Numbered from the stretch's first letter, positions 21,952 through 33,927 are shown. The stretch: DNA of 64,000 bases from Schistosoma mansoni (GCF_000237925.1 NC_031497.1:27196205-27260204); one strand, 5' to 3'. Made by a program: numbers and translations. The notes: generated by a model not told the origin, from the sequence alone.

Positions 21952-24782
21952 GGTCATTCCTTTGTTTATGGTCTGATCAACTAGTCTTCCATTAAGTATT
22001 TCAATCAAACAAAAGTGTTTTTCATCAACAGTAATTTTGTCTGATATTATTTTATCTAATACATCTATATATTGAGTTAGTATTTTGAAAAATCCAGACT
22101 ATTCACAATATAATTATAACAGTCCTGTTTTATACACCCTTGAACATGTTACAAAATTTGACGGATTTTAAGTCATGTAAACTGTTCTTAGCTTGTCTGT
22201 ATCATGATTTTATATTATGGATGGTTGAATATTCACTCGATTGCTTGAACACAGTATACTATGTTTGTCTGTCGTGGTGGTCAAATATGAACACACATTT
22301 TTTCTGTTTCTCATAAACTGACATTTTATTCACCTGGTTGCTTTCTCTAATTCAGCTGGTTTTCTAAAATGTACGTCTGCATAAAATCTAACAATTTCCT
22401 CTTTGATTTATTCTATTTGCTGAAAAGTTATAAAAGCATTTAAGTGATTATGAGTTGAAGAATAATGAAGAACACTTTCATGTCAGATTAAGTCCTTAAT
22501 ATTCACGTCTACATTATCCATTGTCCATAAGTTTTAATATTTTCCTCGGTATTTCATGTGTAGGTGAAGCAACATCTCGCTGTTATTACTTACTCTATAG
22601 GGCCATCTTTTCGTCATATTCACTCACTATCCGTATTTCAGATATGGAAACGATCAAGAGAGCATACCGTTGATGAAAGTTAGAATGGTTGCGCTGAACT
22701 TATGAGCCGGAAATGTATAAATGACAGTAGGAACCGTCTAAATACGTCGACAACGATTTCACAAAGTGCACGAGTAAGAAACAGAAACTTGACTATGATT
22801 CTCAACAGAACCTACTTTGAAATACATTTATCAAGTAGGCGCAAACATTAAACGACCACGTGCAACAAGGATTTGCATTGACTATTCAATTTGTAAACGA
22901 CCCTCAATTCGAGCGTATGGTCGAATTAGCTCTCCCTTAATGTGACTGCGTGAGTGCTATCCAATGTTTTTTTCTCAGGCATATGTTCAACTGTAGTTGT
23001 CATGTATGATCATGTATGCTGTTGACTGGCTGATTTTCAAAAATATTACAGAACATTGACTGAACATACCAGATAGTGTTTTGGTGTACCATGCAGAATG
23101 GACGTTTAACGTTGTTCGAGGAGAACAAAGTATTATCGTTATATTAAATAGGAAGAATATATTTGTAAAATCTCAATGAATGAATCTAAAGTAAATCGAA
23201 CGTTTCGCCTGGCAATCTGGTCCAAGCTTTTTCAAGGAAATACAGTAGACATACTTTCATGAAGAAACGACGTCACCGTTAATAATACACAAAGTCTCTC
23301 GCTTGTTGTCATACAACAAAAGATGCTACAGAACTGTTCCTAGCCTATGGACTGTTGAAGAAGAACAGCTGTGCATGTTTAAGGTCTGTATGTTTTAGAA
23401 AAAATTCGAAATCCAAACGAGTACGCTAAGGTGCATTTCACTCGTTCATAATACAAGATTAAAACCTACTGACCGCTTACTATCCTAAATCGAGATGTGG
23501 ACGCATTTTGTGTGGTAGATGATCAGTGCGAACTACAGCATATGGATAACTGCCTAAGAAAGGCAACTCATGTTTTATTAACCTGGAATTGTTTTCTAGT
23601 GACTTCTCAAATCATCTACTATCCATGATTGGTGTAAACAGACTGATCGACGTGCTCCAACCTTACCTTATTTCTAGAAACACGGCCCTTCCAACAACTC
23701 CAGCTGGAACGGATTCATAAGATTCATTGTTAAGACCCACTTATATCGGAAAGATAGCTCTACGTTTTTGGCCTATCTACCTCCTTGGCAATAAGGATAT
23801 GTTGTCAAACATTAAGTAGCTGAAAATCATTACACGTGACTTACACTGACTTCTGGAAGTCTCGCAATAAGTATTCACCCGTCGGGTTTCTACTGAAGAT
23901 GAAAAACCTATGACCAGTTCAGACCATGTGTAAATGAACATTCACTTTCAGTGACAAAGAAGGCTACTTAAATCTGAAGTTCCAGCTCAGAAAAATTAAC
24001 ACAAAAGAGCACCTCAGAGAGTAGGAAAAGGTTCATGGATCTCCATTACTCACTTGAATGTGTAATGATAACTTGTTTGTGTTCCACTGGAAGGTTTTGT
24101 AATAAACTGATGATCACATTTGAAGTAACAACCATTTATCTATTATTCGACCGAACACAGTATATCATCTTCCACGTTATGTTGTAATAAAGCGTAAGAA
24201 ACACCAACAGAACTAGCTCTTAAGTGGAAACGAAGTATTCAAATCCAAGTGTTGTGAAGTCAGGAATATATTTAAAAGAGCCACCACTGTATCTCGTACA
24301 GAGTATAAAATGTGGTTGGCGTGCAATACTTTTACTAGGTTCAAATTGATGTTTTCATATTTTGAAAAGAGGATTAATAAAAATGGCGCTTCCTCCTTAC
24401 TATTGTACGGGGATTTAGACACGATAAGTTGGCTTCAAACAGTGCTGAGTTTATTGGAATTCTGAAGTGCAATCACCTTTGTAAGTGTTGTCATTAACGG
24501 TGCGCATAAACATACTATTGAGTTTTTAACTGAGACAAGTGTTTATCACAGGCGATATAGACTTACAATCACATATCAACCCAAAAATAGTAAATCACTG
24601 GACAATACTCGTCCTTATGTTGCTATGCCTCGTATGTATCACTTTGGAACCATTTTTTCAGTTCTTTCATTTGTTTTTCTCTTGAGCTAAGGCCTGAGGT
24701 GGCAGGAAGGCAAGTTAAAGTATTTTTATCTTCAAAAATGGAGAGACATTTAGTGTGTACGTGCTGATCTATCAGATTAAAT
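21952..24782. other. 2.8 kb without recognised gene
   Basis: This should begin with the 3' UTR of the Ly6-like gene. The rest has short frames only, no tRNA-like motif and no copy of the repeat families found elsewhere in the window. It may be older unrecognised repeat or unique intergenic sequence. Confidence 0.4.
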
Positions 24783-25140
24783 TGTAGTGACCGGCCAGTC
24801 TAGATAAGAACACGATTGGAATAACAGAAACAATTATTATTATTGTAACCAATTGTACCAGAGATTGTTTTACTGTATTTGTTTAACTGTATCAGATCAA
24901 CTTCTTGTTTCGCTATCCGCCTTATTTGGTTCGAACTTGCTCACGCACTGCCCATTTTGCCTGTACTCTTTGGCACGTCTCGGTATTATATTGATTCCAC
25001 GAGATCACCAATAAATATACTTGATCTGGATTAATAAAGCCTTCTGATTTACGAGTTATCAAAGGAACCAAGTCGTTTTGGGGCACGTAATCGAATAGTA
25101 GTGGTGATCATAGTCCGTCCTCGACTCGACATCCACTACA
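24783..25140 (+). repeat. 5' LTR of gypsy family 2 element
   Basis: This begins 'tgtagtgaccggccagtcta' and ends 'catccactaca'. It is followed by 'aactggtgagccgt', in which TGGTGAG starts the primer site position. Confidence 0.96.
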
Positions 25141-25330
25141 AACTGGTGAGCCGTATTTGGAACACGCAAAACATCTGGTGAACCACAACTGGTAACCCAA
25201 TTCATCAAGCACGATTCAAACTTGGCCAATTTTCCAATCCAGATCAATTCGGTGAGTCTGTTCATCTATCCACTTCTGTTGCATATATTCGTATTGATAT
25301 TTTCAATATATAATATTTTGGCAACTTACT

Positions 25331-26188
25331 ATGGTGGATAACGATAAGAATAGTATAAATATAATAGACTACGAGGTACAGGCTATTAATTTTCGACCGG
25401 TTCCTTTCATCCCTCATGATCCAGAAGTCTGGTTCGCGGAACTGTAATCTCAATTCGAGATCCGCCGCATAACCAATCAAAGGCAGAAGTACGCCTACGC
25501 TTTGGAATCATTGCCCGGGGATCATTTAACAGCTGTTCGTGAGGTTGTCCTCAATCCGAACGTTTACGACCGTCATAAGGATGCCATCCTTCGACATTTC
25601 CTCCCATCAAGAGAGGAACGATTTATGACTCTATTAGCACGTCACCCTATGGGTGATGCTAAGCCGAGCCACCACCTCACGCGCCTGCAATCCCTTGCAG
25701 GAAACACGACGGCCGACTCCGAGATAGTCAAAGAGTTGTGGCTCGAAGCATTACCAGCGAGTATCCAGCCAACTCTTACGGCCCTGCTCGAGGACACCCC
25801 ACTGAACAAGGTGGCCCTCATAGCAGGCAAAATTCTAGCACGAGCTAGCGCCAAAGACAACTATACTGTTGTCTCTACTTCTCGTTCAAACATGGATTTC
25901 GATGCTAGACGACCTTCGGCTCATGGGAATAGGGACAGATGTATTCATACTCGTCTCAGTTTCCGAGACCGCTCAAATGTGCCAGCCCCCTACGTCCCCC
26001 GACCCGGGTCACAATCTCGAAAAACCGTAACGACTCGCCCCAAGCGGGCATCTTCCAAGCAACGCCAGGAGGCGGCTTCGGAAGCGAGTCCGAGTTGGCG
26101 CTGGTTCCACCGTGCCTTCGGGGCCGGTGCCCGTCATTGTCGAGCTCCCTACTCATACAAGGCGGGAACTTCCCGAGCCGGTGAGTAA
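25331..26188 (+). pseudogene. gag: gag of gypsy family 2 element, one TAA and degenerate finger
   Basis: An ATG at 25331 opens a capsid-like frame with FIPHDPEVWFAEL. A TAA at 25445-25447 interrupts it right after that motif; the frame then stays open to 26188 (ESLPGDHL, FLPSREERFMTLLARHPMGD, VKELWLEALP). The zinc finger region reads WRWFHRAFGAGARHCRAPYS: against the CX2HX9CX3C pattern of element 1, the first Cys is Arg and the last is Tyr, while His and one Cys remain. The protein is therefore probably not functional in RNA binding. The pol frame is -1 relative to this one. Confidence 0.85.
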
Positions 26189-26742
26189 ATACGGCCGTAC
26201 TCACCGGCCCTTTACCTCAGTTTTACCGTTTATTTTACGTGCACGATTATCGCACTAACGCTAGGTACCTTGTGGATACGGGTGCCCAAGTTTCTGTCGT
26301 ACCTATCGGTAACAGTAAGTCTCAAGCTACGATGCTTCGACTACGCGCTGCGGATGACTCAGTCATTCCTAACTATGGTACACGACAACTTACGGTCAAT
26401 CTGAGCAAACAGCCTTACGAAGCCCCTTTTCACGTGATTTTCCGTCACGAAAAGACCTTCAAGGTTGATCGACATGGCCGCGTCGAAGTAGTCAACATTG
26501 ATCGTCTCAAGCCAGCACACGTCGATGACAGTGCTATACCTGATAAGCCGAGACCCAATGCTAGACCCATCAAAGCTTCTAGCGGAATCTCTACATCTAC
26601 TTCGGATCCCACGCTAGATGCACCTGAGACCTCATTCTCACGTCCCAGTCAACAGCACGTGTCATCTGCCCCGTCTACGGACGAGACTTCCGTCTCACGT
26701 TCCGGTCGCCGAGTACGCTTACCCGTACGCTTTCGCGACTAA
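26185..26742 (+). CDS. protease N-terminus fused in frame to pol C-terminal tail
   Basis: The frame is open from 26185 with no ATG near its start. It begins FYRLFYVHDYRTNARYLVDTGA (active-site DTGA, about 26266-26280) and runs about 60 residues of protease. Near 26420-26460 it passes straight into KTFKVDRHGRVEVVNIDRLKPAH, the conserved tail normally found after integrase. It ends SGRRVRLPVRFRD, comparable to the tail of element 1. About 2.6 kb of pol is missing without loss of frame. The second half of the protease, including its flap-side motif, is also gone, so no enzyme activity is expected. Confidence 0.85.
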   Translation, partial: VNTAVLTGPLPQFYRLFYVHDYRTNARYLVDTGAQVSVVPIGNSKSQATMLRLRAADDSVIPNYGTRQLTVNLSKQPYEAPFHVIFRHEKTFKVDRHGRVEVVNIDRLKPAHVDDSAIPDKPRPNARPIKASSGISTSTSDPTLDAPETSFSRPSQQHVSSAPSTDETSVSRSGRRVRLPVRFRD

Positions 26743-27296
26743 CCTCATAACCAGCAGCGGATACAGTATAGGACCTTACCCCTGTACTACACGAATGCTA
26801 CACTTTTCTCTTTTTCTCTCATTATTTTTGTTTACCCCGAGCCTACGCATCCGACCATCGCTGTTTTGGTATCGTCGACTTCAGTCAATCTTGGCGAAAG
26901 CTGGCCTGATCACCCATGCTCTAGTCAACGCACTCAGTCGACCTCTCTGGCTCCAAATACGTATGGTATACATTTGGTCCCGAACATGGTTATCCTGGTC
27001 GCATCTGGTTCCTTGGCTCAATCTGGTTTCGTCCTACGTCTGCAGCGTTTCTGGTCCGGACCTCTACGAACTCAACCTTCAGATTCTGGATACAAACCAC
27101 TCTGGTGTAGCATGCTAATCGAAGCAATCAATGCAGTACGTTCCTTCTGGTACCGTTTTACGTCAAAGCCTTTTGGTGTCAACTCGAGGATCGACGATCA
27201 CTTCCTGTTCTGCCAGAGCCTTCGTCCTACAATTGCACGTTTCGCGATCAGTCCCACGAATGAAACCACTACGTATTGAAAGTGTAAACCCTTTCT

Positions 27297-27309
27297 AGCG
27301 GAGGGCTCC
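27297..27309 (+). other. polypurine tract of gypsy family 2 element
   Basis: The sequence 'agcggagggctcc' directly precedes the 3' LTR. The same region is recognisable in the inverted remnant at 11722-11745. Confidence 0.75.
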
Positions 27310-27667
27310 TGTAGTGACCGGCCAGTCTAGATAAGAACACGATTGGAATAACAGAAACAATTATTATTGTTGTAACCAATTGTACCAGAGATCGTTTTAC
27401 TGTATTTGTTTAACTGTATCAGATCAACTTCTTGTTTCGCTATCCGCCTTATTTGGTTCGAACTTGCTCACGCACTGCCCATTTTGCCTGTACTCTTTGG
27501 CACGTCTCGGTATTATATTGATTCCACGAGATCACCAATAAATATACTTGATCTGGATTAATAAAGCCTTCTGATTTACGAGTTATCAAAGGAACCAAGT
27601 CGTTTTGGGGCACGTAATCGAATAGTAGTGGTGATCATAGTCCGTCCTCGACTCGACATCCACTACA
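27310..27667 (+). repeat. 3' LTR of gypsy family 2 element
   Basis: This is 358 bp and differs from 24783-25140 at two sites. It is followed by 'aactggtatggccg', which resembles the start of the internal region rather than a clean target duplication. Confidence 0.96.
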
Positions 27668-29409
27668 AACTGGTATGGCCGTTCTGGTTCTCGGAAAATA
27701 ATCATTATTTATACTGAATCGGCCTGTAGTAACAGTTACTTATTTTCCTGTGATGAACCATCACAGAATACATTATAAATGGTAACGGAATAACATACGT
27801 AATATTAAAATCAAAAGGCTACAAAGAGTGACAAAATCAATTGGAAGCAACCACAACTCACAGCTTAGGAATAACCACAACATTCATCATGAAATCAAAT
27901 AAATAGCTCTATGTTTGTCAAACCATAACGAGTGGTTGTTCAGTTTTCAGAATGACAGAATGTTATTAAATTTCCAATACCGATCACTGATGTGGAATAA
28001 TACTGAACTAGACAATGTACAATAATTCAATGCAGTACAACGATTGAAAACATATTCCAAATAGATATTGTACAGACCAAATTCACAAAGAGTTTCACCA
28101 GCGATTGAGGATTTTAAGCGTCAATAACAGCACTTGATGATAGAATTCATCATATCTTTGTTTCGTATTGGTCTTCTTTTGACTACAGTTTTGTCCGGCC
28201 ATAAAGAAGTAACAAACGTTAAATGAACAAAATTTAGTGAAATGAAAGAAAGTCCAGAGTTGTCAGTATGAGAGAAACCCTGACGAGCTACTTAACAGAA
28301 CCTTCGATTGGTACATATTCAGAGCTCAATATCTCCTTTACATGGGATCTAATCTAAAAAATACCATCAAATTACCTGCTTCATACTGTCACTTAGATAA
28401 GGATAATATTAGCATTGGATTTACAGCAGGGATTTCCAGCCCCTTAGACTTCAGACCTCACTAATCATATGCACGACAAAATTCTTAGAAAACTGGAATT
28501 CAACTGTCTATTAAATGTAAGCGGTCAGAAAGACAATATATTCGATGCTCTTAAGAATAGCCTTCTTCAAAGTGTCATGAGATTCAGAAACATCACTAGG
28601 TGTGACGTACCTGTTAAAATCGCGCGGTAGTGTTTCCACTACTGCGAGGAATTGTATACGTGGGTCTGTCACTCTGTGCTCGGGAAAGTCAGATTCTGTG
28701 TCGAAGAAACAAACATCAATATTCTCGAGTCAAAATGGCATTAGCTGAAATGGGGAGGCGAAAGTCTTGATCTTAAACAACTTAGGAGTCATATTGAATA
28801 GAAAGCATAGCAATGAACAAGAGAAATAATATCCAAAATCATGAAAACGGTTTCACGATATATGAAGGCAAAAATTAAAAAGTGATATATAATGTTCCAA
28901 AAAGGAACGGACTGTAGGGTAAGTGAAATGTCACTGAGCCCTCGCCAAATCATCCGGCATTTGGATCACTGAATATCGAACAGATTATCGATCTCCATCA
29001 AAGTCAAGGACAACCAACGCGTACCAGTTAATCGTATGCCATGGACTGGCGCATGCAGTGGTGGTCTCTTTATCTTCTCTGTACTCATTCTTACTAATAT
29101 ATTTCCATAATAACGTCCTTTGTGTTATAAGGTCTTCAAATTAGACATAGTACTTTGATACGTCGAAGTAGTAATCCACCTTAGATGCTGACCGCGAGGT
29201 GTGACTTAGAAGTCAACTGGTTCGTCACACCGTTCTCGTCCAACTCCAGTAGGCCTCTAATGATTCGACATAAATCATCTAAGTTAGTGATCTATAAGAC
29301 TCACAGTGTATTAATTGGTGCACCAGATCACGTCGGTCTCATCACCAAAAATGACACAGACATCAGGAGTTTGACAACACCTCTACACGCAACACCTTTG
29401 TGATCGAAG
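27668..29409. other. no intact gene; possible LINE debris
   Basis: No supported exon was found. Around 28760-28800 one frame reads LNNLGVILN, like the post-catalytic RT block of LINEs, but it is too short to classify. An open frame near 29185-29403 is unrecognised. Confidence 0.35.
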
Positions 29410-29670
29410 TATGCCAACCTAGTCAAATCAGAAGTCAGAAATGAAGAGGTTCGAAGATATATTTGGAGGGCTATATCGGGAAGCGTTTAATGTAGTCTGG
29501 CTAACGGTTGTAAGAGATTTGTAGCACGGCACACCCACTAGTGATCCGGTGTGAATGCGTGACCGAGAGTCTTCAGCTGGATATGTTCATCAAAATTAAT
29601 AGGGTCAGTAACAAATGTCGAAGACTTATAGATCTATTTATTTTGGGGATTTGTTGACCACCACATATCC
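29410..29670 (-). repeat. old LTR remnant related to gypsy element 1
   Basis: On the minus strand this follows the order of the element 1 LTR ('aaatcagaagtcagaaatga', 'gaccgagagtcttcag', 'tgtcgaagacttatagatct'), with many substitutions and gaps. It is clearly older than 29822-30149. Confidence 0.65.
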
Positions 29671-29821
29671 CACGATGGGTTGTAATATGATCTAATGCAG
29701 GCAGTTCACTTGACACTTTTATATTATACTAATTATACCTTTCACTCTAGTAAGTCCCTCCAACAATAAATTAGATCCTCACACAGGTAGCGAACTTACA
29801 GTATAAATCATCTGTTTGACC

Positions 29822-30149
29822 ATGAAGATACGACTAGTATTCTGATTTTACAACCTACTACCAGTAGCACTTTCTATATACGAAGCTTTCCCCCGACCAA
29901 TGGAAATCAGAGGTCAAACGAGAAGAGTTAGGAAAGATATATTTGATACGTTATCAATATATCGCGAAGCGTTTATTCTAAACTGGCTAGTGAACGTAGG
30001 AGCAGTGTCACACGCTGGGTCGAAACGTGATCTGGTACGGATGCATGACCGAAAGCCTTCAGTTAAACAAGTCCACTTAAAAACGTGGTCAGCATCCAAT
30101 GTCGAACACTTAGAAAGCTATTGATTTTGGGGAATTATTTACAGCTACA
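29822..30149 (-). repeat. solo LTR related to gypsy element 1
   Basis: The complement of the element 1 LTR starts at 30149 ('ggggaattatttacagctac') and runs to about 29822. Blocks such as 'tgcatgaccgaaagccttca' and 'aacaagtccacttaaa' are preserved. Substitutions are scattered. No partner LTR or internal region is adjacent, and no clear target duplication was found. Confidence 0.85.
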
Positions 30150-30479
30150 ACCAGTTTTCAAAACCTGCTCGAAGAGATTCAGAAACAGTTACATGTATTT
30201 GGTGTCACCTACGTCCAGGACTATTACAGAGCTTATAAAATTTTTTACGTTTAACATAAATGAAAGAAAATAAATATATCTGTTTTAAAGAATGCTTGTT
30301 TGTGTCGCACATTTAAAACAACCAATAGAAACCCAGTCATAGCTTTCGCTTGCAAGGACTCCAACACCTGTATAAACGCATGTCCAAATTAAGACAGTCA
30401 TGTCTTAGATCTCTCCGTGGCATCCGCTCTGTTTATTATCTGCTTGCAAACGGTAATATTTAATCCACTGTATGATTGA

Positions 30480-30843
30480 ATGATAATTTTTTCAGCAATC
30501 CCCAAGAGTAGAGTTGTGAGAAACGTTTTAGTGCGCTCTATTCTTGCAATCTTTTCCAGTTATCTGCTGTTTTTGGAGCTCTATTTTGTATTGCCTTATT
30601 TATTGGAGGAAGAGAAATACTTGGCATACGGCATCTTGCTGTTTATATATACTTGTTTTTGTTCGAGTGTTACACTGTGTATTTATAAAGATCCAAGTAT
30701 TCGTAACCTATTGTTATCGTCTAAGTCGAGACCAGATTGGACTTATTGTCTTACGTGTCAAACTTTACGACCGCCTCGTGCTCACCACTGTTTTGACTGT
30801 GCTATATGTGTTCTTCGACGTGATCATCACTGTACTATTTTAG
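30480..30843 (+). CDS. ZDHHC24: DHHC palmitoyltransferase, ZDHHC24-like, exon A
   Basis: This is an S-acyltransferase of Golgi/ER-type membranes that adds palmitate to cysteines. The exon carries two hydrophobic segments (about residues 17-42 and 48-67), DPSIR, and the Cys-rich core WTYCLTCQTLRPPRAHHC...CAICVLRRDHHC with the DHHC catalytic motif at about 114-117. The ATG at 30480 is in frame, but 'ttttttcag' ending at 30495 could instead be an acceptor for an upstream exon. The donor GT is at 30844-30845 and leaves one base (G), which joins GT of the micro-exon to give Gly. Confidence 0.88.
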
Positions 30844-31382
30844 GTAAGATATGTATACAGTTAATTTTTAACTGAAGTCGGGGAAATAATTTTTACAGAT
30901 TCCTTGTGCAGTTATAGTTGAATTATTAAAGGGCCATGAGAGAATCATCTACTAACTTGGTTAATATGCTCTTTAAACTTTCCAAATCGACGATCTTAGT
31001 TAGATACACTTCTGTCAATACGTGATAACATCGGGAAGTGTCTTACTACAAAAAAACGAATTAGGTGACTCTTGTAAATATAATCTAGTTTTAAACCTCG
31101 GTATATTCAGAGCGGAGTATCAAACGTTCCACAGGTCCCATTTAATGTACTTAAAATATTTCCCTAGAAGGTTTTGGGATTGGTAAAATATTATTAGATC
31201 TATCCAGTAATTATGACTAATCTGCTTCTTTTTCTAGGCCATGTTTTTGCTCACAGTCCCTCTATTCTGATCACAAACACTCATTTGCGTCTGGTTGATT
31301 CTCTTTCCCTGATATTTTATAGCAATCCGAACCACTGAACATCTATGCAAGGTTTGTTTGTAGATATTGTCAGCCGGTCACT
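30844..31382. other. 5' part of ZDHHC24-like intron, no repeat recognised
   Basis: This is the beginning of a 3.0-kb intron (30844-33845). Nothing distinctive was seen before the inverted LINE tails. Confidence 0.5.
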
Positions 31383-31765
31383 CAGCTACAACGTAGGACC
31401 AGACGCATATATCCATCGGTTCAAGTTACCATACCTTATTAGCACAACAAGATGAACAGCGAACTCATAGAAGCAGTTACTTCAACGGTAGTAAAAAAAA
31501 CACATTCCATATAAGGATATGATACAGGGAGGAAGAATTAGTTCATGGAACGAGAGGTATAAAGTAACTCCAATCTCACCATTTAAGGGCAGATGAAGAG
31601 TGTATACACCGACACCATTGTGGTCGACTCTGAGCCATGTCACATAGAGTCTCCAATCACTGGTTATGATAGTCACACGGACCCCAATCAAGTAGTCTGC
31701 ATCTACCAACATGACTCAGACCAGAAGTTAGTGAGTTTATGGACTGATGCCATATTTTGGTTTGA
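31383..31765 (-). repeat. LINE 3'-end fragment, left arm of inverted repeat
   Basis: This is the reverse complement of 32011-32395 at high identity (for example 'tggtgtcggtgtatacactc' in one orientation). The minus frame reads TSDWRLYVTWLRVDHNGVGV, the tail of a LINE RT protein. A 245-bp spacer separates the arms. Confidence 0.85.
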
Positions 31766-31859
31766 CCGCCTCTAACATTCTTCCATCCGAATGCATATTG
31801 CAACCCACGCTCTTATTACTTCTGTAATGAAATCATTACTTTGTGATATACACTTTAGG

Positions 31860-32395
31860 AAATGATGGTAAATCAGTTGATGAAGTTGTAAATCTTCATC
31901 GACTGCGATGGTTGAGCCACGTGTTACGTATGCCTGAACACCGATTACCACGACGCGCAATGCGGACTAGTGTTAGAGACGTTTGAAAAAAGGTTAGGGG
32001 CAGCCAAACCAAAACGTGGCATCAGTCCATAAACTCACTAACTTCTGGTCTGAGTCATGTTGGTAGATGCAAACTACTTGATTGGGGTCTGCGTGACTAT
32101 CATAACCAGTGATTGGAGACTCTATGTGACATGGCTCAGAGTCGACCACAATGGTGTCGGTGTATACACTCTTCATCTGCCCTTAAATGGTGAGATTAAA
32201 ATTGCTTTATACCTTTCTTTCTGCGAACTAATTCTTCCTTCCTGTATTATATCCTTATAAACAATCTTTCTCTTATATATTACTACCATTAAAGTAACTA
32301 CTTCTATGAATTTGTTGTCCATTATGTTATACTAATGAGGTGTGGCAACTTGAACCGATGGATATACGTGCCTGGTCCTACGTTGTAGCTGACAG
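31860..32395 (+). repeat. LINE 3'-end fragment, right arm of inverted repeat
   Basis: This plus-strand C-terminal LINE sequence includes EVVNLHRLRWLSHVLRMPEHRLPRRA (31878 onward) and continues to the part shared with the left arm (32011-32395). Stop codons are present. The same protein tail occurs at 41850-42050. The two arms could pair in the pre-mRNA of the surrounding gene. Confidence 0.82.
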
Positions 32396-33164
32396 TTTAG
32401 ATTTACATTAGTCTTCTCAACCTACGTATAAATGTTACTCGGGTTTGGATTAGAGCGTCCTCGTTATGTACTTATTGAGATATTCATTTCTAGTTCATTA
32501 TTGTCTTGTGTACAGTCACAGGAATTGTGAATTTGAATGATTATACGAGATACTTATGACCACTCATTTGGATTTCCAGTGTTCTGATTAAATATTTAAA
32601 AGCGTGGGGATTTGTTTGGCCTATTGATCGTGTTGCAAATATAGAAAACTTTTATAATTTACATGTTAAAATTTGGTACTGATTAAGGACAAATAATTGC
32701 TAAAACAAAGTACATTTCAGTTATTAAGCACAGGTTTATTTAGTAAGCTCCTAACCACACTTATCGTAAGACGTAGTTTAAGAAATTTTGTATTAGAGAA
32801 CTATTGGTTAAAGATCAAGTCCCTAGATAGTTAACTCATAATTCCATTATCAGTGTTAACTTACGGTAAACAATTTCTATGTCAAGATTCTAAGTTACGT
32901 GGTATGGCCATTTAACTTGATTGTTAGGGTTATCAGTTCTTAAAAACTTGAAATAGTTAATCCCTTCTCATTGCATAATCCAAGTCCTTAAGACTACTAG
33001 TTTACACTTGTTCACGGACTGTCTTCATAAACTTAGTTGGAATGCAATGAACTGGGTTTAAGACTAACCATAATAATACAACACTAACTCGTAAATCTTC
33101 TGAATTTTATGTGTGGACTTCATGGAAGGATCTTAAACAGCTGACTAGAAACTATGCTATATTT
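32396..33164. other. intron sequence, no feature recognised
   Basis: This is AT-rich sequence within the ZDHHC24-like intron. No exon-like or repeat-family signal was seen. Confidence 0.5.
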
Positions 33165-33690
33165 TATTTATTTAAACACAGAAATATTAGTACAAAGGGG
33201 CACCAGATATATATGCGCCACACAAATCTCATTCGATTTGTGTGAGGGCTGTGATACTGCCCAGGTGCCCAAACTGAAATAGATGGTTTTCTTAGGGGGC
33301 CACACTCGGAGCCTCCGACCTAAAGGTCTCATCCACAAGGCAATGGAGCATCGTAAGGAGATGCAGTCCCATGGTAGCCGGTGACCAACGATTGGTTCAT
33401 ACGCCATTTATTTTTTTCAGGATCCTGGAGATAGCCCATGTGCACCATTGGTTTGGAATGAGGGTTTTCCAACTCCCCTAGATGGACCCTCCGTGTCCAC
33501 CAACCCGGTTAAAGGGCCGGACATTCGCTTTTCATCCTCTCAATTTCGTAAATAACATCCCCGCCACTGTGAAAAGTCAGTGAGTAGGACTTCCCTGGTA
33601 GAGGCTACATACGCGTGGTCATATGAGAGCATTTGGAGAGGGTGAGCGGACTCCCCCTACTCTCGTCCGTACCAGGGCATTCGGGGGTAG
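33165..33690 (-). repeat. repeat family A, copy 2
   Basis: This is a full-length minus copy in the last part of the intron, with its tail at the low-coordinate end ('ttatttatttaaacacag'). It carries the recurrent 79-residue frame (33168-33407 minus). Confidence 0.8.
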
Positions 33691-33845
33691 TTCTACACCC
33701 CAACTGTCCAAACCGGATTACTTCAATCTGAGTTGGGACTTACAATGGCATTCATATGGAATCTAGTTTAAGTCTTTTGTTTATGTAATTATACTTGTAT
33801 TTTTCTTCTTCCTCTTCTCTCTTTTCTCTTTATCTTTTCACATAG

Positions 33846-33876
33846 GTCAATGTATTGGTCATGCAAATTGGACGCT
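33846..33876 (+). CDS. ZDHHC24: DHHC palmitoyltransferase, ZDHHC24-like, 31-nt micro-exon
   Basis: The acceptor 'ttttcacatag' ends at 33845. The exon completes the Gly codon and encodes QCIGHANWT plus two bases, matching the G-x-C-[IV]-G-x-x-N block that follows DHHC in the whole family. The proposed donor GT is at 33877-33878. Reading on without splicing meets a TAA within five codons, so a splice is required. The donor (gttaaa) is weak, so this boundary is the least certain part of the model. Confidence 0.7.
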
Positions 33877-33927
33877 GTTAAAGTCTTAAAAATTATGACT
33901 ACAAAGTTAAGAAGTGTTTTTTCAAAG

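Larger units (their letters stand above)
24783..27667 (+). mobile_element. gypsy family 2, internally deleted non-autonomous element
   Basis: Two 358-bp LTRs differ at only two positions. Between them (2.2 kb) are a gag frame, a protease N-terminus fused directly to the pol C-terminal tail, a 3' UTR and a polypurine tract. RT, RNase H and integrase are absent. No exact target duplication was found (aaat before, aact after). The near-identical LTRs imply very recent movement or gene conversion, so it would have needed enzymes in trans. Confidence 0.92.

Noticed and set aside
26618-27279. Two long plus frames (166 and 137 codons) after the mini pol frame
   Set aside because: They overlap each other in different frames within the 3' UTR of the gypsy element; no domain, no envelope-like features such as signal peptide and transmembrane anchor.
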